The position numbers and the translations under genes were made by a program. 64,000 nucleotides of DNA from Sipunculus nudus (taxonomy: Eukaryota > Annelida > Sipuncula > Golfingiida > Sipunculidae), in NCBI GenBank assembly GCA_026874595.1, contig CM049317.1:75548891-75612890 (forward strand), given 5' to 3'. The notes beneath the pieces are model-generated. The model saw only the letters and a list, made by a program, of their open reading frames with translations. It made no database searches and was not told the origin of the DNA. Each line of letters opens with the position of its first letter. Position 1 is the first letter of the stretch. This document shows, piece by piece, positions 48,958 through 60,602 of this stretch.

Positions 48958-51900
48958 ATTTTTAGCTCAGCTGACTGAAAGTCATCTGAGCTATAGCCAT
49001 CACTCTTTGTCCGTCGTCCGTCTGTCCGTCTGTCCGTCCGTTAACCAGGCACAAATTGTAACCGCTGGACCTAGAACCTTGTAACTTGGCATTCTGAGAG
49101 GTCCATGAAAAATCTCCTTGGAAACCAGAAATTAGGTCTCTGTTACCCATATCCTTCGAGCTATGGGGCCCCAAAGTACCCCCCAGAAAAGTCCAAAATT
49201 TCATACAAAAACTTCAATATCTCATTAACTACTTGACTGATGCTCATGATTTTTGGCATACATATTGATCATGAGAGGTTCCATCAGTTTCTGAAGACTG
49301 GTGGCGCCACCTGTATTTTTCGATTTTTTACGAATTTTTTTCTCTATTTTTGAGACCTTTAAAAATGTGGACATCTGTTAACAAGGCACAAATCGTAATG
49401 ACTGGACTTAGAATCTTCATTCTCGACACACTGAGAGACCTATGAAAAGTCTCCATGGAAACCAGAAATTAGGTCTCTGTTACCCATATCCTTCCAGCTA
49501 TGGGGCCCCAAACTACCCCCCCAGAAAAGTAAAAAATTTCAAACAAAAACTTCAATATCTCATTAAATACATCACTGATGGTCATGATTTGTGTCATACA
49601 TATTGATCATGAGATGTTCCATCACTTCCTGCAGACTGGTGGCGCCACCTGTATCGTTCAATTTTTTACGAATTTTTTTCTCTATTTTTGAGACCTTTCA
49701 AAATGTAAACATCTGTTAACAAGGCACAAATCGTAAAGACTGGATCTAGAATCTTCATTCTTGACACACTGAGAGACCTATGAAAAGTCTCCATGGAAAC
49801 CAGAAATTAGGTCTCTGTTACCCATATTCTTCGAGCTATGGAGCCCCAAAGTACCCCCAAGAAAAGTAAAAAATTTCATACAAAAACTTCAATATCTCAT
49901 TAACTTCTTGACTGATGGTCATGATTTGTGGCATAACTATTGATCATGAGATGTGTCATCACTTCCTGCAGACTGGTGGTGCCACCTTTATTGTTCGATT
50001 TTTTACGATTTTTTCCTCTATTTTTGAGACCTTTAAGGATGCTGTCATCTGTTAGCATGGCACAAATCGTAACGACTGGACCTAGAATCTTCATTCTTGA
50101 CACACTGAGAGGTCCATGAAGAATATCCTTGGAAACCAGAAATTAGGTCTCTGTTAACCATATCCTTCGAGCTATGGGGCCCCAAAGTACCCCCCCCCCA
50201 GAGTAGTCAAAAATTTCATACAAAAACTTCAATATCTCAATAACTACATCACTGATGGTCATGATTTTTGGCATACATATTGATTATGAAATGTTCCATC
50301 AGTTCCTGCAGACTTGTGGCGCCACCTGTATTGTTTGATTTTTTACGATTTTTTCCTCTGTTTTTGAGACCTTTAAGGATGCTGTCATCTGTTAACCTGG
50401 CACAAATTATAACGACTGGACCTAGAATCTTCATTCACGACACACTGAGAGACCTATAAAAAGTCTCCATGGAAACCAAAATTAGGTCTCTGTTACCCAT
50501 TTTCTTCGAGCTATGGAGCCCTAAAGTACCCCCAAGAAAAGTAAAAAATTTCATACAAAAACTTCAATATCTCATTAACTACTTGAATGATGGTCATGAT
50601 TTGTGGCATAACTATTGATCAAGAGATGTGTCATCTGTTCCTGCAGACTGGTGGCACCACCTGTATCGTTCGATTTTTTACGATTTTTTCCTCTATTTTT
50701 GAGACCTTTAAGGATGCTGTCATCTGTTAGCATGGCACAAATCGTAACGACTGGACCTAGAATCTTCATTCTCAACACACTAGAAGACCTATGAAAAGTC
50801 TCCATGGAAACCAGAAATTATGTCTCTTACCCATATCCTTTGAGCTATGGGGCCCCAAAGTACCCCCCCAGAGTAGTCAAAAATTTCATACAAAAACTTC
50901 AATATCTCAATAACTACATCACTGATGTTCATGATTTTTGGCATACATATTGATTATGAGATGTTCCATCAGTTCCTGCAGACTGGTGGCGCCACCTATA
51001 TTGTTTGATTTTTTTACGATTTCTTCCTCTATTTTTGAGACCTTTTAGGATGCTTTCATCTGTTAGCATGGCACCAATCGTAACGACTGGACCTAGAATC
51101 TTCATTCTCAATACACTGAGAGACCTATGAAAAGTCTCCATGGAAACCAGAAATTAGGTCTCTGTTACCCATATCCTTCGAGCTATGGGGCCCCAAAGTA
51201 CCCCTCAGAGTAGTCAAAAATTTCATACAAAAACTTCAATATCTCAATAACTACATCACTGATGGTCATGATTTGTGGCATAACTATTGATCAAGAGGTG
51301 TTCCATCAGTTCCTGCAGACTGGTCGCACAACCTGTATTTGTTCGGGGTTTTTTTACGAATGTTTTATCTATTTTTGAGACCTTTAAAGATATGAACATC
51401 TGTTAACAGGGCACAAATCATAAAAACTGGACCTAGAATCTTCATTCTTGACACACAGGGAGACCCATGAAAATTCTCCATGGAAACCTGAAATTAGGTC
51501 TCTGTTACCCATATTCTTTAGGCTGTATGGCTCCAAAATACCCCCCAGAATAATGGAAAATTTGATACAAAAAGTGCAGTATCTCAATAACTACAACACT
51601 GATGGTCATGATTTTTGCATACATATTGATCATGAGCTGTTCCATCAGTTTCTGCAGAGAGGGTGCACCACCTCTATTTTTTTCAAATTTTTACGAATTT
51701 TTTTTCTCTTTTTTCGAGACCTTTGAAGATGTGGTTATCTATCAAGAGGGTACAAATTGCAACAACTGGACCTAGAAACTTCATTCTTGTCATGCAAGGA
51801 GGCCCATGAAGAGTGCCTGTGGAAACTTGAAATTAGGTCTCTGTTACCCATATCCTTCAAGCTATAGGACTCTGAAGTATCCCTCAGAATAATGGACAAT

Positions 51901-53699
51901 TTGATACAAAAGCTGAAGTATCTGAACAACTAATATGGAGATCATCATGATTCTTTGCATGGATATTGACCATTAAGTGTTTTTAGCTCAGCTGACTGTA
52001 AGTCATCTGAAGTATCCCTCAGAATAATGGACAATTTGATACTAAAGCTCAAGTATCTAAACAACTATTGCAGTGATCACCATGATTCTTTGCATGGATA
52101 TTGATCATGGAATGTGTCATCAGTTTCTGCAGTATGGTGGCGCCACCTGTATTTTTTTTATTTTTACGAATTTTTTTCTCTATTTTTGAGACCTCATAAG
52201 ATGCGGTCATCTGTTTACATGGCACAAAACGTAACAACTGGACCTAGAATCTTCTCTCTTGACATTCTGAGAGGCCCATGAAAAGTTTCCTTAAAAACTT
52301 GAAATTAGGTCTCTGTTACCCATAACCTCTGAGCTATGGGGCTCCGAAGTACCCCCCAGAATAATGGAAAATTTGATACAAAAGCTCAAGTATCTGAACA
52401 ATTATTATATTGATCACCATGATTCTTTGCATGGATATTGATCATGAAATGTTTCATCAGTTTCTGCATTCTGGTGGCGCCACCTGTATTTTTTCAATTT
52501 TAAGCTCAGCTGACTGAAAGTCATCTGAGCTGTAGGGATCACCTTTTGTCCGTCGTCCGTCCGGCCATCCAGGCGTCTGTCTGTTAACAGGGCACAAATC
52601 GTAACTGCTAGACCGGGAATCTTCTTACTTGAAATCCTGGGAGGTCTATGGAAATTCTCCTTGTAAACCTGAAATTAGGTCACTGTGACCTATATTCTTC
52701 GAGCTATGGGGTTCTGAAGTACCCCCCAGAATAATGCAAAATTTAATACAAAAGCTCAAGTATCTGAACAACTAATGCATTAATCACCATGTTTTTTTGC
52801 ATGGATATTGATCATGGAGTGTTTCATCAATTTCTGGAGATTGGTGGCGCCACCTATATTTTTTTTATTTTTTACGATTTTTTTTCTCTACTTTTGTGAT
52901 CTTTAAACATTTGGTCATCTGTAAACAGGGCACAAATCATAATGACTGGACCTAGAATCTTTTGTCCTCACCTCCAGGGAAGCCCATAAAAGGTCCACAT
53001 GGAAACCCGAAATAAGGTCCCTGTTACCCATATTCTGTGAGCTATGGGGCTCTGAAGTTCCCCCAGAATAAAGATTTGGTCATATATTAACAGGGCACAA
53101 ATCATAATGACTGGACCTAGAATCTTCTGTCCTCACCTCCAGGGAAGCCCATAAAAGGTCTACATGGAAACCCGAAATAAGGTCCCTGTTACCCATATCC
53201 TTCATGCTCTGGGGTTCCGAAGTACTCCCCAGAATAAAGATTTGGTCATCTGTTAACAGAGCACAAATTATAATGACTTGACCTAGAATCTCCTTTCTTG
53301 ATATGCTGGGAGGCCCCTGAAAAGTCTCCTTGTGCACCTGAAATTACATCTCTGTTACCCATATCCTTCATCCTATGCGGCTTTGAAATACCCCCCAGAA
53401 TAAACATTTGGATTTGTTAACAGGGCACAAATCATAATAACTGGACCTAGAATTTTATTTTTTGACATGCTGGGAGACCCCTGAAAAGTCATCTTGTAAA
53501 CTTTGAAAATAGGTGTCTGTTACCCATATCCTTCATGCTACAGAGCTCCATAGTACCCCAATGAATATTGGATGATTTTATACAAAAGGTCAAGTTTGGA
53601 AAAAGTATTTCATTCAAATTTGACATTCAGATGATAAAATTACTTTTGTCAATGTCTTCCTGGTCAGCTGAGCGTCATGACCCCTGGGTCACTTGTTAT
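48958..53699 (+). mobile_element. Hairpin-headed repeat family, 4.7-kb composite copy E
   Basis: The first head is TAGCTCAGCTGACT..AAGTCATCTGAGCTA at 48963-48993, followed by TCCGTCGTCCGTCTGTCC. The body is a roughly 340-bp unit repeated about ten times, marked by GTGGCGCCACCTGTAT-like words near 49300, 49640, 49975, 50318, 50652, 50987, 51325, 51664, 52136, 52484 and 52846. Further heads occur at 51981 and 52497. The single tail is CAGCTGAGCGTCATGACCCCTGGGTCACTTGTTATG (53665-53699). Repeated minus-strand frames (KILGPVV...) are by-products, not genes. Confidence 0.75.
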
Positions 53700-54990
53700 G
53701 CTGTCTTATATAATTCTTAATCTTAAGTATATACATCTTCATAGATCCATTTCAGTTTAGGGCTATGTGATAGGTTGGTAGCATTTGCTTCCTATTGTCT
53801 ACCACACCTGCTGGTCCAAGGGGAGTAATCACCCCTATTGCAGGTTCCTCATTACACTAAGGAACCTCCCCCCCCCCAATATGCAAGCCGGGTTGGAGCT
53901 GACCATGAAAATCTGACCACTAATCGCCTGAGATTTGAGTTCATGTGAGAGGGGTCATGTGTTGATGTATTGGCAGACAATGATGGGGGGAGGGGGACAT
54001 TAACAATGCCAGAGATGACATTGAAAATGACCTGTGTCTAAATTACAGTTGAAATTCAGAGAAAATGTATTGTCACAACAACCTGATCTGATAGCAAACA
54101 GCTATAAAAAAAGTTATGCATAAACTGTCTCATTGTTAAATTCACCACAGTGGCCACAGTTGCTTCAATAACTGAAGAAAATTGTCATTGTTGAAATCAT
54201 CGCAGGGAATGTATATTGGACAGAAGTAACTGTTATAAGAAAAGACAGTTTCATTACACATCTATGGCATATCAGCCATAACTTTATTGCTGTGGTTTTA
54301 AGAAGAAATATGTAATGTGAGAATTCATGAGTCTTTTACAGCTGATAGATGGATAGATGTAGGTGTTATCACAGATATCAGTGCTTTCACACATAGCCTG
54401 TAGTAACATTCTACCATATGTGTCATGCACAGTAGCTCAGTGTTATTGACAGGTGCTTGTTCTTATCATATAGTGATAACAGTACATGTCCCTATCCAGG
54501 TAATATACCAGAACAGGTACAGATAATAGATAAACTTACATATCACGTACCATGTCATTTTTGATACTGTGTCTGATAATTTGATCTTATATATATATAT
54601 ACTTACTGTGGTTGCCTTTTTGTTCACAAGGGTTTTAATTTTGCGATATTTGCGAATAAGAGATAATTGGAGAATATAAGATGCCTCATACACTTAGATG
54701 AACAATAGGGGATCTATGGATTAGTTATCACACATCTGGAAACGTGGATCGTTAATCAGCCATCGACATTGTGCGTGATATTGAACAATACCGGTATGCA
54801 AATTAATACACTTTAACAGAGATGAATGAGATATATGGTGTGGGCTTTATTTGTATCATATAATAAATATAAATACTGGTGTACTAAAATTTATTTTTTT
54901 CCAGTGCTCTCGCAAAAATGAAACCCTTGCAAAAAGTTAAACATGAAGAAATGGCAAAATTTCAGCCATGCAAATATGAAGCCAACCATA
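53700..54990. other. No gene recognised
   Basis: Only a short poly-C (about 53869-53878) and G-runs near 53983-53997 stand out. Confidence 0.5.

Positions 54991-55080
<90 letters not shown>
54990..55080 (+). repeat. (TA)n microsatellite, about 40 repeats
   Basis: Uninterrupted TA from about 54992 to 55074. Confidence 0.97.
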
Positions 55081-55082
<2 letters not shown>

Positions 55083-55980
55083 TTCACTTCTTATAAAGAG
55101 TTATCTTTTATGTATGTAATACCTTATAAATGCTACTGTCATGTTAAAAGCTTCACAAGGTTGTATTTTTCATCCTTGAATCTAAATGCTAGTAATTAAA
55201 CAATCTAACAAACACCCATGAATTCTAATTTTTGTAGTAAAAACTGTAATTATAGTAATTATAGTGACGAATCTACTTTAAATCATTGTTGTAATTTTGT
55301 ATTTTGATTATTTCCAGTGTTTATATATTAATAAATACAAAAAAAACTCCAGAAAATTATGTTTAATATGACAATTTATTATTGCATTTATCTGTATATT
55401 TACTGTTAACAATCTCATCTAAGCAGTACTGTTATATGAAAATACTCCGTTATAAATCTATATATTTATATACAGTTATTATAAGTAATATTATATATTA
55501 TATTGATGTTTATATCTTTTAAACCTTCATGTGGATGAGCATATATATACACACACACAGAGTTTACCCAATTTGTAAAGTTATTTGTATGCTATCTATT
55601 CATATCATAAGAACTCATGTAGAGTATTATCAATTAAAAAGGAAGTAATGTAACACTGATTGTTTGTGATGTACTTGAGTGGTTGATCCTGTGATGTGAG
55701 ACCTTCTTTGATCTATAACCTATCAGTATTTAAAGGGAGGGAAGTCTGGTCAGAGCATGACAATTTATAGCTCCAACATTTGATGTTTGCACGGACCAAG
55801 TGGGAAATGTGCCGTTACCATGGATAGAGAGTGTAACTGATGCAGGGTCAGTCGAAATGACCTCTCTTGTTTAAGGTCTTATCACTGTCCCTGTGAAGTT
55901 GTGGTTTGCTAAGTTTTGTTTTGTGTTTGTGTTATCTCACCTGGTCACCATGCTGTGTTGTTAAGTAACTTACTCTAGCT
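55081..55980. other. No gene recognised
   Basis: AT-rich sequence with a short (CA)n near 55549. Nothing else supportable. Confidence 0.5.
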
Positions 55981-55984
55981 TTCT

Positions 55985-57690
55985 GGGTACTCTTATTGGC
56001 TTACTCAGTACTCAGAACAGTATATTGAGTACTCCCACTGTCTGAGTACTGTCTGAGTGTTATGACTAGCTTTCTGAGTGCTCTGACTGGCTTACTAAGT
56101 GCTCTGACTAGTGTATTGAGTTCTCTCACTAGCTGTTGGAGTGCTCTGACTAGCTTTCCGAGTGCTCTGACTGGCTTACTCAGTGCTCTGACTAGTGAAT
56201 TGAGTTCTCACACTAGTTGTCTGAGTGCTCTGACTAGCTTTTCGAGTGCTCTGACTGGCTTACTCAGTGCTATGACTAGTGTATTGAGTTCTCTCACTAG
56301 TTGTCGGAATGCTCTGACTAGCTTTCTGAGTGCTCTGACTGGCTAACTCAGTGCTCTAACTAATGTACTGAGTTCTCTCACTAGCTGTCGGAGTGCTCTG
56401 ACTAGCTTTCTGAGTGCTCTGACTAGCTTTCTGAGTGCTCTGACTAATGTATTGAGTTCTCTCACTAGCTTTCTCAGTGCTCTGACTAGTGTATTGAGTG
56501 CTCTCACTAGTTGTCAGAATGCTCTGACTTGCTTTCTGAGTGCTCTGACTGGATTACTTAGTGCTCTGACTAATGTATTGAGTTCTTTCACTGGCTCTCA
56601 GAATGCTCTGACTAGCCTTCTGAGTGCTCTGACTAGCCTTCTGAGTGCTCTGACTAGCCTTCTGAGTACTCTGACTGGCTTAATCAGTGCTCTGACTAGT
56701 GTATAGAGTTCTCTCACTAGCTTTCTCAGTGCTCTGACTAGTGTATTGAGTGCTCTCACTAACTGTCAGAATGCTCTGACTTGCTTTCTGAGTGCTCTGA
56801 CTGGATTACTTAGTGCTCTGACTAATGTATTGAGTTCTTTCACTGGATCTCAGAATGCTCTGACTAGCCTTCTGAGTACTCTGACTGGCTTAATCAGTGC
56901 TCTGACTAGTGTATAGAGTTCTCTCACTAGCTTTCTCAGTGCTCTGACTTGTGTATTGAGTTCTCTCACTGGCTGTCTGAGTGCTCTGACTAGCTTTCTC
57001 AGTGCTCTGACTAGTGTATTGAGTTCTCTCACTAGTTGTCTGAGTGCTCTGACTAGCTTTCTGAGTGCTCTGACTGGTTTACTCAGTGCTCTGACTAGTG
57101 TATTGAGTTCTTGCACTAGCTGTCGGACGCTCTGACTAGCTTTCTGAGTGCTCTGACTGGCTAGCTCAGTGCTCTGACTAGTGTATTGAGTTCTCACACT
57201 AGTTGTGGGAATGCTCTGACTTGCTTTCTAAGTGCTCTTACTGGCTTAATCAGTGCTCTGACTAATGTATTGAATTCTTTCACTAGCTGTCTGAGTGCTC
57301 TGACTAGCTTTCTGAGTGCTCTGACTGGCTTACTCAGTGCTCTGACTAGTGTATAGAGTGCTCTGACTAGCCTTTTGAGTGCTCTGACTAGCCTTCTGAG
57401 TACTCTGACTGGCTTACTCAGTGCTCTGACTAGTGTATTGAGTTCTCTCACTGGCTGTCTGAGTGCTCTGACTAGCTTTGAGTGCTCTGACTAGCTTTCT
57501 CATTGTTCAGACTGGCTTTTGGAGTGCTGAGACTGGCTAAATTCCTGAGTTTTCTGACTTGCTCTCTGAGTGATCAAACTTTATTTCTTAGTAGTCTGAC
57601 TGACTTGCTGAGTTCGCTGGCTGGCCTGATAAGTGCTCTGACTTGCTAATTACTGAGTGCTCTAACTTGCTTTCTTGGTGCTCTCAGTAA
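55985..57690 (+). repeat. Minisatellite, 21-bp unit (GAGTGCTCTGACTAGCTTTCT)
   Basis: Around 80 imperfect copies. The 21-bp unit encodes seven codons without stops, giving SALTSFL-type repeats on the plus strand and VRALRKL-type repeats on the minus strand. Variant units (GGCTTACTCA, GTGTATTGAG, TTGTCGGAAT) recur in ordered groups, suggesting higher-order amplification. Confidence 0.95.
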
Positions 57691-57764
57691 AGCTTGCTCT
57701 CTTCATAAAAATACCTCATTTATTTTAAGACTGGATGAAAGTATGGTATGGGCTGAAATCTGCT

Positions 57765-57835
57765 GCTAGATTTGAACCCACACCTTCCAGTGCACAGTTC
57801 AGTGGTCAGGACTATTGACCGCTCACCTCTGTGGG
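57765..57835 (-). mobile_element. tRNA-derived SINE-like head
   Basis: On the minus strand, GGTGAGCGGTCAATAGTCC (A-box region of the Leu/Ser tRNA type) is followed by TGGAAGGTGTGGGTTCAAATCT, with B box GGTTCAAATCT at 57768-57778. There is no closing acceptor stem, so it is not called a tRNA gene. Confidence 0.5.
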
Positions 57836-58930
57836 CTCATTACTTAGTGTGAAGGTTTGTTTATGCTGAAGGAGGGTCTGTGGGCAGCACAAACATGTGG
57901 TAGTGTTACTTGTGATATTATCACATGAGAGAAGATTACTTTTGTGTATGTACTACACAAGGGGCAGGCATACTGTCAAGACAGTTCATTTAGGACAGGG
58001 AAGTAAATATAGGTCTGTGAAATGTACTGTGTACAAATAACCCTCTGAGAAGATGTGTTTTCAGGCTTGAGGGATCGACATACTTATGTATGATCTAAAT
58101 GACTGTATATTCATATGATCAGCAATGAACCATTTTTTTAATGCAAAGTGACATTTGAAATTTGGGAAACCTAATGTATGGTGAGAGAGCTGATAATGTC
58201 TGTGAGCATGCATTTCTACCAAAATGTTTATTAGAGGATACCTTCAGATATGTAATTAGATTTTAAATGCTATAATGGAAATGTTCATGCCCTGTCTGCA
58301 CAGGGTCTGCCTTTTTCAATATCAGTTTTATTATTCATGAAGATCTTCATATGAGAGTTGATTAAAAGTTATGTTTAATACTTTGCATCAGGCTTTAATA
58401 TCTTAAAAATATAAGTTTTCCTCTGCCTAAATAAAAATATGGCATCCACTGATTAATTTGCAAGCACATGCAATATATATGTGAACATTAACATTTGAGC
58501 CCTTATAATTGGTTGTGGACTGGCCATTTCATGCATTTTATGTATGAACCATTCATAAGTTCAAAGGCATCTGTATCTTTGTAAATTATATGATAATTTA
58601 TTTAAATAATATGGGATAATACAATAGGTTATCATCATGTGACTGGCTACCTTCTTGTTAATAATCTCACAGGTAATTAGTACATGTGACTTGAGGCAAG
58701 GCTCCTTTGTTGTGTAACTACCTCCTTTTCAGGTAAATATCAAACATGCGCTGGCACCAGTATGAATGTCAGTCAGTCCTTTGTTCTTTCAATAAATATT
58801 CATATATTCAGTTTTGAGGCAGTTTTGTCCATTGAAATAACCCTCATACTCTTGAAGCCTCCTTTGTTTTGAAGGTTGTGAGTCAAAATGGTGAATATGA
58901 ATCATGTTTTAATAATTAAAGCAGGGCAGC
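57836..58930. other. No gene recognised
   Basis: AT-rich sequence with no supported feature. Confidence 0.5.
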
Positions 58931-58939
58931 TGACTCCTA

Positions 58940-59370
58940 TATTTTTTTATATTTTCCTATGAAAAAAAAATCTCTCCTATATTTTCCAGCATTTAGACTG
59001 TCATCTCCTATATTTTCCAGCATTAAGACTGTGATCTCCTATATTTTTCAGCATTTGGACTGTCATCTCCTATATTTTCCAGCATTAAGACTGTGATCTC
59101 CTATATTTTTCAGCATTTAGACTGTCATCTCCTATATTTTCCAGCATTAAGAGTGTGATCTCCTATATTTTTCAGCATTTAGACTGTCATCTCCTGTATT
59201 TTCCAGCATTAAGACTGTGATCTCCTATATTTTTCAGCATTTAGACTGTCATCTCCTATATTTTCCAGCATTAAGACTGTGATCTCCTATATTTTTCAGC
59301 ATTTAGACTGTCATCTCCTATATTTTCCAGCATTTAGACTGTGATCTCCTATATTTTCCTATATTTTTTT
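58940..59370 (+). repeat. Minisatellite, 31-bp units arranged as a 62-bp dimer
   Basis: TCTCCTATATTTTCCAGCAT(TAAGACTGTGA) alternates with TCTCCTATATTTTTCAGCAT(TTAGACTGTCA) for about six dimers. Every unit contains a pyrimidine-rich CAG resembling a 3' splice site. Confidence 0.95.
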
Positions 59371-59469
59371 CACTGGACAATTGTGTTTCCGACATAATGG
59401 TTATAATTGAATAATTAGTGTTATATAAATCTCTTATGAGATATTATGAGTGTATGATGCAGTCATTCA

Positions 59470-59835
59470 AGTGCAGCCACGTAAACCAGTTTAACAGCCA
59501 CATTAACTAGTTAAATAGCCATGTTAACTAGTTACACAGCCGTGTTAACCAGTTAAACAGCCATGGTTAAATAGTTAAACAGCCTCATTAACCAGTTAAA
59601 CAGCCATGTTAATTAGTTACAAAGCCATGTTAACCAGTTAAACAGCCACATAAACCAGTTAAACAGCCACGTAAACCAGTTAAACAGCCATGTTAACCAG
59701 TTAAACAGCCATGTTAAATAGTTAAACAGCCATATTAACTAGATAAACAGCCATGTTAAATAGTTAAACAGCCATGTTAACTAGATAAACAGCCATGTTT
59801 ACCAGTTAAACAGCCACGTTACCTAGTTAAACATC
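59470..59835 (+). repeat. Minisatellite, 21-bp unit (AGTTAAACAGCCATGTTAACC)
   Basis: About 17 copies. The unit contains TTAA and GTTAAC words. Confidence 0.95.
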
Positions 59836-59984
59836 AAATTATATCAGGATACAGAAACAGGCCTTCAGTGAAACTGCATTTGATCAAAACTTGCAGAAGT
59901 CGGATTAATTTAACCCTTTGTGTCAAAGTTTTATGGACAAAATCAACACAAATAAAATTTTTTAATATTATTCCCATGTTATTC

Positions 59985-60030
59985 ATAACTAGAGGGTCAT
60001 AACCCGGACCCTTTGGTCACTTGTTATTAT
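59985..60030 (+). mobile_element. Possible tail of the hairpin-headed family
   Basis: GAGGGTCATAACCCGGACCCTTTGGTCACTTGTTAT resembles the tail of copy E but lacks CAGCTGAGC. No matching head was found. Confidence 0.3.
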
Positions 60031-60602
60031 TCATTATGTATATTACCTTATACAATCCATTAAGTTTACCAGAGTATTTGTTGCTCAGTTATACATTAAA
60101 ACAGGTAGTGTAATGTAGAAATGCAGTCATATGCACACCTTGAGAGGAAAGAAACAGTAAGATACCAAGCCAGCATATACTGGTATGTGTACATGTACAC
60201 CCATACATAGTTTACCAGCATGGGGTTTACTCAGTGTAACTGTACTCAGATTGTGACAAGGTAATACACGTGAAGTGTCAGGTCTGACAGTCTGTATTCA
60301 TCAGAGCCATTTTAAATCCAGGTCTGCATTCATATTTCCCTTTAGGGTTAACTTAGTGTGTCAACAATGACAGGATGAATTTATCATCACAATACACTGT
60401 ATTACATAGCAGTCCAGGAAAAGTTTAAAGGTCAAGAGCTGTCAGCATAGGCATGGGATACAAAACAAGGTGCATGAACTACATTCTTCACCCTTCAGGA
60501 AATTATTAACCTTAACTGTTTTGTTGGTTTGTGCTCTTTATAATGTTGGCCTAATTTTCAGAGCATATTTCTTAAAGAACCAAATCAATGCCTATTAGTA
60601 TA

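Noticed and set aside
49900-51141. Repeated minus-strand frames reading KILGPVV..DDSILKGLKNRGK
   Set aside because: They are direct products of the roughly 340-bp body units of hairpin-family copy E, with no recognised protein family.
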